A stretch of 64,000 nt of DNA from Halicephalobus mephisto (taxonomy: Eukaryota; Nematoda; Chromadorea; Rhabditida; Panagrolaimidae): NCBI GenBank assembly GCA_009193035.1, contig SWDT01000092.1:434001-498000 (forward strand), in the 5' to 3' direction. How positions within the stretch are numbered: the first letter of the stretch is position 1; each line of letters starts with the position of its first letter. Below the pieces are notes generated by a model. The model had not been told where the DNA came from. It was given only the letters and a program-made list of their open reading frames with translations, and ran no database searches. Positions 24,381 to 36,021 of this stretch are shown one piece after another. The position numbers and the translations under genes are program-made.

Positions 24381-26050
24381 ATGGGTAAACCAAAAGCAAA
24401 GGTTTGTTACTTTATAAAAACCAAACTTATGAAGTATTTCAGTATGAAGTTGGTACTGCAGCCACCTACATTTCACGAGGTGCTGCAATCAAGAAACTCC
24501 AGCTCTCTTTGCATGACTTCCAGAAGCTTTGTATCTTAAAAGGTATATACCCGCGTGAACCGTCGAATAACAAGAAGGCTAACAAAGGAGCTCCAAAGAA
24601 GAAGATCTTTTACCACGTAGCAGACATAAAATTTCTCGCCAATGAGCCACTCATCAACCATTTCCGTCAACAGAAGGTCAGTTGTAAGCGTTATGGATTG
24701 GTTTTTACGTTCTGGTTGTAGGTCTTTATACAAAAGATGAAGTGTGCTAAGAACAAAAAAGAAGAAGACAAGATTCAACGTCTTCTGAGTCAAAAACCTG
24801 ATCCCTCAAATTACTACAGTCGTATTGTTCTTGAACGGTATCCAACTTTTTCTCACGCCCTCCGGGATATGGACGATGGATTGAACCTACTCGCTTCTTT
24901 TGCTCTCCTACCATCAGGCAGAATCTCACGATCTGATATTGTGAGCAATTGTCGTCGATTAACAACGGAATTCTACCAGTACGTGATGCATGCTCAGTGT
25001 TTGATCAAGGTTTTTGTCTCCATCAAAGGTACTTATTTCCAGGCCCAAGTCATGGGCGAGAAGGTTACATGGATTGTTGGTCACCAATGTAATCCCGGTC
25101 AATTACAAGACGTAGATCTTAAAACAATGGCTACGTTTGTTGACTTTTATATGACAGCTACTGCCTTCATTAATTTCCGTCTCTACACCAAACTAGGTCT
25201 CCACTATCCTCCAAAATTGGCTCGAAGCAAAGCCATCATTGTTGGCAGTGATGATGAAGAAGATGTTTACTCCTTGGCCGATGAACTCGCGGGTAATATT
25301 GACATGTCTCCGACCGATATTTTCTCTGAAGGTGATGAAGAAGGCTCAGTTGCGGACAGACTCAAAGAACTTGAAATTGTTCGGGGATTATTCAAAGGGA
25401 AACGATTCTTCTTAAATCGGGAATGCCCGAAGGACATTCTTACTCTCGTCATCAGAAATTGCGGAGGTGTCGTTTCTTGGGATGGTTGTCCGAATGCCAA
25501 GTTCGATGAGGATTACAATGGAATTAACTACCACATTATTGACAGACCTATTTCCGACTTTAAGATGAATAGAATCTACGTACAACCCCAATGGGTTTTT
25601 GATTCATTCAATTTCCGGAAATTACTGCCGACTAACAAGTATGCTCCTGGCGCTGAATTACCACCTCATCTTTCGCCCTTCGTTTTGGAATCCGATACCG
25701 ATTACATCCCACCCGAACGACTTGACATGCTCCGTGATTTGGGCAAGAAGATCGAACAGAAGGAGAACAAATCTCCAGCTGCTCCTCCCAAACCTAAGGA
25801 GAGAAAGGTTATCAAGAAACCCGAAAAGATCGAAATCAAGGAAGGTGCTGTCTACAACCAGAAGAAACAGGAACTCGTGGAAACTGTTCAACGTCTCAAT
25901 AGCCGTAAGAAACTCCAGGAGATGATGATCCCGAAGAAACACAAGATTGTCTACAAGAAGATGAAGTTCGGCATCAAGCGGAAGGAGAAAGAAAAGCGCA
26001 CTTTGGAGAACAAGCGGAAAAAGATAGAAGGGGAAGCTATGGAAGAATAA
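24381..26050 (+). CDS. PES1: Pescadillo homologue (PeBoW complex, 60S biogenesis)
   Basis: Pescadillo acts with BOP1 and WDR12 in the nucleolus in maturation of 5.8S/28S rRNA. Three exons (24381-24401, 24443-24676, 24722-26050) give 527 aa. The first exon codes only MGKPKAK. The pescadillo N-domain has GAAIKKLQLSLHDFQKLCI, PREPSNNKK, YPTFSHALRDMDDGLN and VFVSIKGTYFQAQV. A BRCT domain spans about residues 300-395 (GLFKGKRFFLNRECPKD to YVQPQWVFDSFN). The C-terminal quarter is Lys/Glu-rich and probably coiled, with nuclear-localisation-like basic runs. A possible intron inside VFVSIKGTYFQ was ruled out because that stretch is conserved. Confidence 0.96.
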
Positions 26051-26122
26051 TTGTTGAGTTTGATAAAGTTTATGTTTGGTTGATAGACCCAAGTTTCTAA
26101 ATTACTCGCATTAGATTTCTAT

Positions 26123-27422
26123 TTAGTCAAACCAATGGTCCCATTGGCATTCCGTCGTCCATTCCTTTGAGCAGATAAAGCACCAGTCGGTTCTGCACTG
26201 GGTGCAGGAGATGTGGGCACAGCCCCCATCCCTCTCAGTCGGGACTTTGCAAGCAGGACATGGCTTGCTGATGGCTTTGATGGTTTCGGCACTTCCATCG
26301 TTGACCTGGAATCGAGATTATTCACTCGGTTATCAGGTCTAGACTTACCAAATCCTTGCAATGGCATCTATCGGTGCCTCGGCAGTGGATACAGTATAGA
26401 TTTGAACATTCTGGGCAGTGTACCATGCTTTCGTCTTCGAGCAGCTCCACTGTGAAAGCTGCTCCACAATCGGGAAAAGGACAATATTGTCGTTCCTCGA
26501 GGACACTGATGAATTTTTCGGCAGCCATTCGTTGGTATTTTCGATACTTTTCAAGGCCTAGAAGATGGAAGTGATGCACATCTTCGACAAAGGCATCACA
26601 ATCGAGCATTGGACATCCAACGGTGAATCCTAGGGGTTTTCGGAAGAATTTCCACTCTTCGAGACAGTTATCTAAGTACGAAATAAAGCATCCCAGACAT
26701 GAAGCATGTTGACAACTAAGAGCAACTATTTGTGGACAAATTTCACCACAAATAACGCAATCTCTGTCGTATCGGTTCCTCTTGATGTGACGAAGGGCAG
26801 AAGATGGCTGAAACAACAAAATAACAGTAATAAGGTGAAGAAAACTTACTTCATCACATGCTCTACATTTGAAAACAACGTTGACTCTTCGTTTTTCTTC
26901 ACAGTCTTTGCAATCAGCCTGTAATGGTCCGGAATCGAAGATATCCGCCCAATCTCCTGGTTCCGTTTCCAGCAAAACAGCTGTAGAATTGCATGTAGAA
27001 CAATATATTCTTAGTTTTCCTTGCTTCAGTTCATGACATGTCTTACAATAAACGAAATAAGATCCATTGTTAGTCTGATTCTCAATGGACTTATTTCCGG
27101 GGAGGGTACTTGCTTGGTTGTCAGTCGATTCTGCAGAAATTGTAGCTACCAACGAACTGAAAATTACTGTATATTTTTCCATATATGAATTGACTCACGT
27201 AGATTGCCCTAACAGTAGCTGGTCAAGGTTAAGATCCACTGGGAGTGTTTGACCGCAGAAAATAATATTCAAAGCACCAGAATCCAATCCAGTAACGTTG
27301 GCGAGTTTTTTCTTCAAAGATAGTACATTGTCATCATCAGAAACATCAAGGATGATGGATCTCCTAGTTCTTACATTATCCGCTCCTTTCGTTAGTAGAA
27401 GAACTTGTAATTGCCGATTCAT
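26123..27422 (-). CDS. PRKN: Parkin, RBR E3 ubiquitin ligase
   Basis: Parkin ubiquitinates outer mitochondrial membrane proteins after PINK1 activation and triggers mitophagy. Four exons (27422-27199, 27156-26850, 26807-26349, 26305-26123) give 390 aa, shorter than human (465) and similar to nematode PDR-1. A ubiquitin-like domain occupies about 1-75. A RING0 part has YFVYCKTCHELKQGKLRIYCSTC broken over residues near 105. RING1 has DCVICGEICPQIVALSCQHASC, IBR follows, and RING2 has PCPACKVPTERDGGCAHISC. The catalytic Cys is in DGGC with the following His present (GGCAH). The protein ends DHWFD, the conserved parkin tail. A 42-bp intron is open and in frame. It is divergent from TMEM33, 189 bp away. 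Confidence 0.96.
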
Positions 27423-27611
27423 GGACGAAACGGATTTTCGAAAACTCACGAGATTTCGGAAAACAACTGACTTTAGTTTGGCATTTTGTTCTTTTCACAA
27501 ACGAGTAACAAGTCCACGAGTTCTTCAGCAGAGTACACAGTTCTGTTTCCAAAGCGACAAGCTGACTTGTTAACTTTTGTTAGAACTTGAGTATTGACTA
27601 TTTTAATAACG
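27423..27611. promoter_or_regulatory. Compact divergent promoter PRKN / TMEM33
   Basis: Only 189 bp lie between the two ATG codons, which point away from each other, so both genes must share this control region. No motif is obvious. TMEM33 is an ER stress-related protein and parkin a mitophagy ligase; joint control would be of interest but is only inferred. Confidence 0.45.
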
Positions 27612-28551
27612 ATGGTTGAGATTAGGGAAGAAACAGGTGCTGGATCCAACAACGCTGGAGACGATGCCCCGGGCTCTTCTACGTCCTCCCCACCTAGAGT
27701 CAGTGTCGCTGTGAGTTTACTACTTCATATATCGATATTTATCGCGTTCTGATTTCAGGATTTTATCAAGAACAATGGCATGGATTCTATTATTTTTACT
27801 TTACGTATGCTGACAATTTTCTTTGGAATTCAGTACTTATTGCCTTCTGCTAGTGCTGAGTACTCCAAATCCGTCTACACAAAGGCCTTTATTGCAGCTG
27901 GTTTCTCAAATGCTTTCCGACTTTATCAACGAGCTGCTCCCAATGGTTTTCCTAACCTCAACAGAGAATTCCTAGTCTCCCTTATGTCAGAAGATTCAGT
28001 TCACTACATCCTGTATTGCATGATTTTTTCTACTAACACGTCTGTTACAAGTTGGTTTATTTTTACGATGAAATTTTAATTACATCGATTTTAGTGGCTC
28101 TGATTCCAATTGTCGCTTTTGCTTGGTATAATTCCGTTGCTTATATGCAACGTTTTGCCCAAGCTACTGGGAGTGGGATCGGCATTGCTCAAAAGTTAAA
28201 CGATTTCCGTGTCCAGCAATCTGCTAATATTCTAAGTCTAGTCGCTTGTGCTGAGATCTTCAACTTCCCTATTTTCTTCGCCTTGATCTTTACGGGTCGC
28301 TGTAATATTTTCTTCCCAGTTCTTTATTTCCGTTTCCTGACCTTCCGTTATGCTTCTCGTCGTAATCCTTACTCTCGGTAAGTCTTTGTCCAGGTGTTTT
28401 CAATTGTAATGATTCAATTTGCAGTATTGTTTTTGCCAGCCTGAAGCAGAGTCTTCTTCAAGTTACTTCAAGTCCATCTTGCCCTCAGTTAATCCGCACA
28501 GCGATCTTGAATAGCATCAACTTAGTTGAAAGATTCGCCCCTGCTGTTTGA
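27612..28551 (+). CDS. TMEM33: TMEM33 / Krueppel-homologue-2 family ER membrane protein
   Basis: TMEM33 is an ER and nuclear-envelope membrane protein linked to reticulon-shaped tubules and the unfolded-protein response. Four exons (27612-27710, 27759-28050, 28095-28377, 28425-28551) give 266 aa. After a Ser/Gly/Pro-rich 33-residue head come several hydrophobic spans. Family signatures are FSNAFRLYQRAAP, LMSEDSVHYILYCMIF, ACAEIFNFPIFFALIFTG and YFRFLTFRYASRRNPYSR, the last nearly identical to human. Introns are about 44-48 bp. The end, RFAPAV, resembles the human RLAPTV tail. Confidence 0.93.
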
Positions 28552-29465
28552 ATCTCATGAGCTGAACAATCACGCAATCATGATAATAAGTTATTTTGAA
28601 TTGTTTAACGTTCCCAATAAGGTCATAAATCACTTAGCTGATATTTTTTGCAATTTAAAACAAACAAAATGTTTTTCTCGAGATTTTTCTCGATCCCGGT
28701 CGCAGCAAGTGATCCGGTGGTCTAAAGTAGGCGCAAATTTTCGTCTAAAGTCACGTTGCTAAGAACTAGCAGTCGTCTGCTATTGACGAAATATGCATTG
28801 AAAGACGGACCAAAGATTGTTATTTAGTCAACGAGTTGAAACTGATCGGAGGGAAGTTTAAGAGGACCACGTGGAGATCGCTCCGCCTACAGTCGAGAAA
28901 TAGAAGAAACAATTGTCTCTAAAATACGACAGAAGGAAACTAAGGAATAAAGAGGCTGATTAGAAAAAGAGACCTGCTGTTATCTCGGCAATTCATCTTA
29001 TGAGAAAAGTTTGTCTCCTCCTACTTTTGATCTTTTTGACTATGGCATCGCCACGTGCTTCCATTTTTGACAGTTTCGCGTTCAGTCTACCTCTCTTTGG
29101 AGATTATGTGATCCTATTAGTAGATCAGCGATATTGTCTGAAATAAAAAACAGAAATATGAAGATTTTCTCGAAAACAGATCCTTATCGGCACGTTGATC
29201 AACATAGTTCCGAGCCCTATTTCAACGACTCGCTTAGTTTTTCTTTTACATTTCTGATGAAATCTTTGACCTTTGATAGGCGTGCAATTTTCAGCAAATT
29301 TTGATATCATTAATTTCCAACGTCAAGACAGTGATATCGCTTCGATGTCTAGCAATTTTTATTATCCGTGAGATCAGTTTTTCCTCAAACTGGCTTTATT
29401 TCAGTGCGAGAGAAAAACTGACTACTTTGTTTCTTACAACTATTCTTCTCATTCTCAGATTTCAG
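28552..29465. other. Intergenic DNA between TMEM33 and AASS
   Basis: About 0.9 kb containing the small candidate secreted-peptide frame at 29000-29146 and nothing else I can support. The AASS start follows an acceptor-like ATTTCAG at its very end. Confidence 0.5.
29000..29146 (+). CDS. Candidate secreted micropeptide
   Basis: A 48-codon frame starts MRKVCLLLLLIFLTMASPRA, a textbook signal peptide (basic start, Leu-rich core, small residues before a likely cleavage after PRA), and continues about 28 residues to YCLK. AATAAA overlaps the stop region. It is too short for homology judgement and no family is recognised. A GT after GDY could extend it by splicing. It could be a neuropeptide-like or antimicrobial-type peptide, or chance. 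Confidence 0.35.
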   Translation: MRKVCLLLLLIFLTMASPRASIFDSFAFSLPLFGDYVILLVDQRYCLK

Positions 29466-32400
29466 ATGTTTCGTCGTTCTTCTATCATTAGAATTCCTAC
29501 TCTCCACATTCATTCTCGAGCTGTTAGTTATGCCGGTCGAGGTACTCCGTGTCTGGGAATCAGACGAGAAACCATAAATGCTTGGGAACGACGAGCTCCT
29601 CTGGCTCCAGTCCATGTCAAGAAGCTGACGAAGAATGGAATCAAAGTCCTCATTCAACCCTCGAATCGCCGGGCTTTTCCGATTCAGGATTACATCAGTG
29701 CTGGAGCTATTGTTCAAGAGGATCTATCGCCTGCTCAATTAATCATGTCTGTGAAGCAGGTACCGATCGAGGATTTACTTCCGAATAAGGCGTACTCCTT
29801 CTTTTCCCATACGATCAAAGCCCAACCGGATAATATGGAAATGTTGGATACTATTCTCCATAGGGTAAGTTGACTTTAATATTGATGTTAATATATGGAG
29901 TCTACAGAAAATCCGTCTGATCGATTACGAGAAAATTGTGGACGAAGATGGAAAACGACTTGTTATGTTCGGCAAATGGGCTGGCTACGCTGGATTCATC
30001 AACATTCTCCACGGTCTTGGACTCCGTCTACTTGCTCTGGGTCATCATACTCCGTTTTTGCACATCGCTTTGGCCCATAACTACAGCGACTCCCACATGG
30101 CTATTAACGCGGTTCGAGATTGTGGCTACGAAATCGCTTTGAACCGTCTTCCTCGTTCTCTCGGTCCACTTATTTTCGTGTTTACTGGTTCTGGAAATGT
30201 ATCTCAGGGTGCTCAGGAGCTTTTTGAGCATTTACCACACGAGTTTATTGACCCCAGCACTCTCCCGAAAGTGGCCACCAAAGGACGTAAGTGATCATTG
30301 GTCCGTGAATTATTTAAATGTTTATTTACTATTTTAGAACTCAACAAAGTTTATGGATGTGTTGTCACTCGCCGTGATCACATGGTGAGAAAAGCAGGTT
30401 AGATTTTAAATTTGTTTTTCGCGTTTTTCCATCTTCCTCAAGATTGATGCTATCTTGCATCATCTCACCATGTGATTGCGCCTTGAGTTTCTTTTTTCAG
30501 GGGGCAACTATGACAAGGCCGAATTCCAAGCTCATCCGGAGAGATATGTTTCGAAATTTGCTAGTGAAATCGCTCCTTATGCCTCTCTCATCATCAATGG
30601 AGTTTACTGGGACGCGAACACTCCACGATTGATCACTATCCCCGATGCCAAACACTTGCTAACCCCCGTCCATAACAGAATGGATGTTCCTGGATGTCCC
30701 AGTTTGCCTCATCGATTGATCGGAATCTGTGACATTTCTGCCGACCCCGGAGGATCCATTGAATTCATGACTGAATGCACGACGATTGACAAGCCTTTCA
30801 CTGTCTATGACGCTGATTTCAACATGTCTTCTGATTCCTTTGACAATCCTTCTGGTTGCTTAGTCTGCAGTATCGATAACATGCCCGCTCAGATGCCGAT
30901 AGAAGCTACTGAACAATTCGGCAATTTGCTCTATCCTTACGTCATCGATATGCTCAATTGCTCTACAGATCAGGACTTTGATCGCTTAAACTGTCGTGAT
31001 TCAATTAAGAGAGCGATTATCACTAACAATGGAGAATTAACATCCAATTTTAAATACATCAGTGACCTCCGTAGAGAACAAACGTGAGTTACATTTCACC
31101 ACAAAGTAGCTGTGCTACGGACGCACATGTTTGTTCTTGGGTGATAATTTTCTTTATTTCAGCAAATCCTATCATAAAACGACAATCATGTCCGGAGATG
31201 AGAAACGCGTTCTTCTTCTTGGAGCTGGAATGGTTTCTGATCCTTTGGCTCATTATTATTCTGCTCAGAATAAGGTTTCACTCACAGTTGCAACTGACTC
31301 TCAACGAGATGGACAACGACTCTCTTCTATTGGAAGTAATATCAGCTCTATCGTTGTTGATGTCCACAAAGAACCAGAAGTCATTGATGATCTTATTGGT
31401 AAACACGACCTTGTCATTTCGCTTCTTCCTTACACGTACCATGCGGGTATTGCCAAGATGTGCATCAAGAATAAGACAAACATGGTCACCAGCAGCTATA
31501 TCTCTCCTGAATTACAAGCTCTTGATGAAGAGTGAGTTTTAATTTTCATAAAAAGCAATGAAATTATTTTTAGTGCTAAACGTGCTGAGATTACTATCAT
31601 GAATGAATCAGGACTTGATCCAGGAATCGATCACATGTTGGCTATGGAAATCTTTGATCACATTCATGAACATGGTGGCAAGGTTACCTCATTTGTTAGT
31701 TTCTGTGGTGGTCTTCCTGCTCCTGAAGCTTCTGACAACGCCCTCCGTTACAAGTTCAGCTGGAGTCCGAAGGGAGTTCTTTTGGCTCTGATGAACCCTG
31801 CAAAGTACCTGAAGAATGGCAAAGTAGTGGAAATTCCTGGAGGCGGAGGAGTTATTGATGATCTTTATCCAATTGACTTTATGCCTGGCTTTAATCTTCT
31901 TGGTTATGCTAATCGTGATTCCACTACCTATGCTTCTATTTATGGAATTGAAGGAGAATGCAAAACTCTTCTTCGAGGAACTCTCCGTTATGAAGGATTT
32001 GTCGAAGCCATCAAGGCTTTAAAGTCTATTGGACTTCTTTCATTCGAGAAGAAAGATATCTTGAATCCAATGCAAGGCCCAGATCTTACTTGGCTCCAAA
32101 TTATTGCTGCTCAGATGAATCAACAAATGGATATTTTCCCTGATCAGCTTCGTAATGTTGTTGCCGATACTATTGGTCGTGACAAAGTGAAGGAATTAGC
32201 TGCTCTTGACCAACTCGGATTGTTCTCTGATATCGTCGCTGAACGCCAATATACTCCTATTGATACTCTAGTTCCTCATTTAGCAAAACGATTAGCTTAT
32301 GAAAAGGGAGAAAGAGACTTAGTTATCCTAAATCATGATGTTATTGCTCAATTGACTGGAGGGAACAAGGAAAAACATAGAATTAGTCTTGTCGTCTATG

Positions 32401-32597
32401 GAGATTCTAATGGTTATTCTGCTATGGCCAGAACTGTTGGATACACTTGTGGCATTGTCTCTCATATGGTTCTGAATGGAGAAATCCAAAGGAAGGGAAT
32501 GATTCGACCTACTTCTAAGGAAGTCTATCGTCCTGCTCTCCGTCGGCTTCAGGACTTCGGGATCCAAGCTACTACAAAGACTATGCCGGTTAATTAA
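29466..32597 (+). CDS. AASS: Alpha-aminoadipic semialdehyde synthase (LKR/SDH), mitochondrial
   Basis: This bifunctional enzyme performs the first two steps of lysine breakdown: lysine-2-oxoglutarate reductase makes saccharopine, and saccharopine dehydrogenase yields aminoadipic semialdehyde and glutamate. Six exons (29466-29864, 29908-30286, 30338-30397, 30501-31083, 31163-31531, 31574-32597) give 937 aa. An Arg/Ser-rich mitochondrial presequence precedes the LKR half: [54 protein letters not shown]. The SDH half begins near [16 protein letters not shown] (NAD fold) and has [23 protein letters not shown] and FCGGLPAPE. Both halves look intact, with a linker near [12 protein letters not shown]. 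The ATG directly follows ATTTCAG. Confidence 0.97.
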
Positions 32598-32819
32598 TTG
32601 CTCGTGTGATTACATAATATCGGCAGACTCTTGTTTCGATGAAACAAATAAACATGTTAGAATAATTTAATTTGGAAGTTTTAATTTTTAATATTTATTC
32701 ACAGTTAAGAAATACTTGGAATTTAACCCGCAAAAGAAAAATATCATGAAATGTGAAATCAAGTAGGCTAAAAAATATTTAAAAATAGTACAAAAATGAG
32801 ATCACAACTAGTGATGATT

Positions 32820-35141
32820 CTAGGATTTATTTGTCGTCGAAGGATCAATAGGTGGGGGTGTAATAACTGGATTTTGTCTAAATTGTGGGGCTATAAATGG
32901 CGTACCAGAAACTTTCCCATTTTCTCTCCATTGTCTTAAATCAGTTATTGTACAAGAAATAGTTGGAGTAATATGAGTATGTGAACAAACTGTTTGACAT
33001 GCGTGATGGAAATTCGACTCTGTGGTTTCTGACGAATTTTCTGATTTCTTTTCTAATTCTAATGCTGTTGCTGTTGTCTCTGCACTGACCCCTTTTTCCT
33101 CAGCTTTTCTTTCGGGTAGATTGCTCAGGTGAAGAACATAAGTTCTAAAAATGACGAGATTAAAACTTGCTTCCATTTCCACGAAAAGTTTATTTGAGGA
33201 CTGTAGAGGGAGAAAATAAATAAATGAATGCTGTCAAATTTCCTTATTATTTTTTGAGCAAAAATGAAGGTGTGGTGCAATTACACCTTCTATACTTCGG
33301 TATTTGTGAGTTTTGGTGCGGTCCATGTTTTCTTTCAAAGAACGATCAAAAAGAACTTTTCTACAGTGAATTTATCTCATGAGTTCCCCGAAAATACCAA
33401 AAGAAAATAAAAAATCCAACCATAAATTTCTAGAGCGAATGCAATTTTTCATTCTTAGAACGAATATTCACTCAATTTGATAAGCAAATTTGCTTGTCAT
33501 GGTCGTCAGAGATTCCGTGCTGGGTTCATTTTGCATTTTAATACGCTTTAACATTGTATTTTCTGGCTGTTATTCTTATCAGATGCTTTGTGTACAAAAA
33601 ATTCCCACTTCTCAGATACAAATTCCACACTAAAAACTGAAGAATTGTCAATCTAGTAATAAACTAGAAGTTTTTTCTCGAAAATAATGAAAAATAAACT
33701 TTGGGCTGTGTTTTGGGGTACTTTCCGTTTCTTTAGAATGTGTGTTTTAATCGGCCACACTACTGACGACTTGCATGTTTCTTTGCTTTCCTCTATCGTT
33801 GCAGAGGGACGAAAAAACTGACACATGCTTTAACAGCTAAATTTTCGGAAACCAATGAAGTTATCAAAACACACTGTTCGTGTCATTTTTTACAATATAC
33901 AAACATTGTTTTTTGCAAAAATTGATGTCGAAAATAGAATGAGAAAAATCCAAGATAAAATTGCTAATCGTATTATCTTAGAAACAAGAATTAATTTTAT
34001 GCAAGCCTCTCTAGATGTCAATACACAAAACAGAGTGGTGTTCATTTCTCCGTTCAGAAAGATTTCGTTAATAAGAATTCAGTCCCTAGCGAGTTTTAGT
34101 TGATAATCCCCCGGGAAATCCATGTATGGAAAACAGAAAAACTTACTGTCTGTCGCCTTTGCGACAAACGACCACCACAATTTCGGTCAGTAGTGATCGA
34201 GAGATGAAATACTCGACGGATTTGTCGGAAAGTGATCCACATACACATCCAACGACCAGCAATTCATTCATTTCATTCGGGTCACCCGAGTCCGGCTCCA
34301 GAATACATCGATCTAACTGCTCAAAGGAAGGTTCTGATCCATCGATAATCATCGCATGGGATACGATCAAGCTATTTCTCAACTGAAATCACATGACTTT
34401 CGTTTCGTAAACAACGCCCGACTTACTAATTTCCCGTACAAAACTGCAAATTTCAGCGAATTCGGGTTCTGCACTTCATCAAAGGAATCTAAAAATTTCT
34501 GGGGAAGATCATTGGGGATGATGATTCTTTGGAATAAAACAGTGTATCCTATTTGCTTCTGACAGACCACATAGGACTTGAGATTAATATCAATGATTGG
34601 GGGATTAGCCACGGTCGGCGTGGTCAAAGTCGTGTGTTGCTTAGCTGCTTCCTTAAAATAAATTTAATTGGATTTTAAATAGATAAAGCAACATACGTCC
34701 TTAATTTTTCTTTCCGCTTTTAAATCCTGGGCTTCCTTCTCGTACACGGCCTTGATCCTTCGCTTAAGAATTTCTGCTGAATTCATCGCTCTGATTGTTT
34801 GACGATCGAAGTTGTCTTTTTCATGGACAGAGAAACTAGAAAAATCTTTGTGTTTCGGCAGTTCTTCAACTACTATGCTGTAACTTAATCATCACTAGCG
34901 AACATGTTATCATAGCTTACCCGACAAATCGAAGATAAAGGACAAAAGCTTTCTCCAGATTATCTTCTTTGGTATAAACAGCTGCTAGCTCATACATATC
35001 ATTCAGCATTCGGCAAAAACGGGGCAAAGGTACATTCGTTGAGATTCCGTGAGGACGGGCAAGATCCACCAAAGTACATAGGCGACGGATTGGATCAAGA
35101 ACAAGGGAATCGTCCACAGGTCCCTCGACCATACCCATCAT
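32820..35141 (-). CDS. STAMBP: STAMBP/AMSH-like protein with a degenerate, probably inactive JAMM domain
   Basis: AMSH is an endosomal K63 deubiquitinase acting with ESCRT. Five exons (35141-34921, 34877-34697, 34651-34427, 34382-34147, 33144-32820) give 395 aa. The N-terminal USP8/MIT-type dimerisation domain is recognisable (FCRMLNDMYELAAVYTKEDN, then LEKAFVLYLRFV and EELPKHKDF). A charged helix follows (EILKRRIKAVYEKEAQDLKAE). The MPN fold starts IIIPNDLPQKFLDSF and LKFAVLYGKL, and its end keeps CSHTHITP and TITDLRQW as in human (CSH, TITDLR). However, where AMSH has the zinc-binding H-x-H-P-x(n)-D segment after LGW, this protein reads VVGCVCGSLSDKSVEYF with no His. The catalytic Glu before the CGVLCGKL box is also gone. 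It is therefore likely a pseudoenzyme. The last intron is about 1.0 kb. Confidence 0.78.
33145..34146 (-). other. Large intron of the AMSH-like gene
   Basis: A 1002-bp intron, far longer than its 42-46 bp neighbours, runs from donor CA|GTAAGTTT to acceptor ATTTTTAG. Its join (phase 2) restores the frame into the conserved C-terminus. No gene on either strand is convincing inside; a plus-strand frame at 33855-34103 is AT-rich and unmatched. The size could reflect an inserted sequence or regulatory content. Confidence 0.6.
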
Positions 35142-36021
35142 TGCACAACGATCTTCTGGAACATAACCATTATTAAGCAACAGACACACAAAACGCGATT
35201 TGGTTAATTTCTCATAAAAACAAAACTGGGAAAACCCAATCACATAAAACCAGTAAAAATTGTTTCTCCCTGTCGACAGCTCTTCTCAGAATGGGAAACA
35301 ATGACAATTATAGATTTCTTAATAACAAAAATTCAAAAATTCCTTTTTATATTAGAAGCCAGATAAAACTAAATTAGAAAGGAAACTGTTGATGTGGAAA
35401 ACATGAAATCAAAACTTCAGAATTAAAAAGTTTAGGTTTATGTCCAAGTACATGCGCACAATGCTGCGCTACCTCTCTGACAGCCAGCAAGCTCAAGAAG
35501 ATACGAATGTCACGTCGGAGAGAGGAAAGACGGGTGGTAACAACGAGAGGCGGTTCTGCCTGCTCGCTGCTGAATGCAGGCGTCGAACGAAATGACAGGC
35601 TCTAGAACACAGTCGGCGACCAAGGCACAATCTACGGGAATAATCTTTAACTTATTTGAGAAGGTTAATTCTAACGAAAATAAAAATTAGGTTTTTGTTT
35701 TAGCAGATTTATCATAATGACTCTAATTCATAGAACCTTCTCGGTCGAATTTCAGAGAGCGATCCTTTAGGGAGAACACAGATAATACACTACTCGGATG
35801 ATAGTGAGATGATTCCTATCGTAACTAATAATTTAAATCTAGAGAAAAATGCAATAAATAAAATCAAGATAGATAGAGCCAAAGCACAAAATATAAGGCT
35901 ATTTTAGAATAAAGTTCGTTTTTGGCGTTCTGTTCCTCCGATTCGAAGCAAATTTGTTGTTTTCGTTACATCAACTCTTCGCAGATTCCTGTTTTGTTGT
36001 CGTAGAATTCTAAGGAAAATC
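35142..36021. other. Divergent region between the AMSH-like gene and QORL2
   Basis: 880 bp with a first, AT-rich part, a GC-rich island at about 35440-35640 that includes a 51-codon frame, then AT-rich DNA. It should hold promoters for both flanking genes. An acceptor-like GTTCCAG lies 11-12 bases upstream of the AMSH-like ATG. Confidence 0.5.
35440..35595 (+). CDS. Small basic open frame in a GC-rich island
   Basis: ATG-started 51-codon frame (start MSKYMRTMLRYLSDSQQAQ), with a basic end CRRRTK. It is GC-rich amid AT-rich DNA. No family is recognised. It could be a short peptide, part of a 5' UTR, or chance. Confidence 0.2.
   Translation: MSKYMRTMLRYLSDSQQAQEDTNVTSERGKTGGNNERRFCLLAAECRRRTK

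Noticed and set aside
33855..34103. A nested gene in the large AMSH-like intron
   Set aside because: The only ATG frame is AT-rich with no homology and no splice or poly(A) context.
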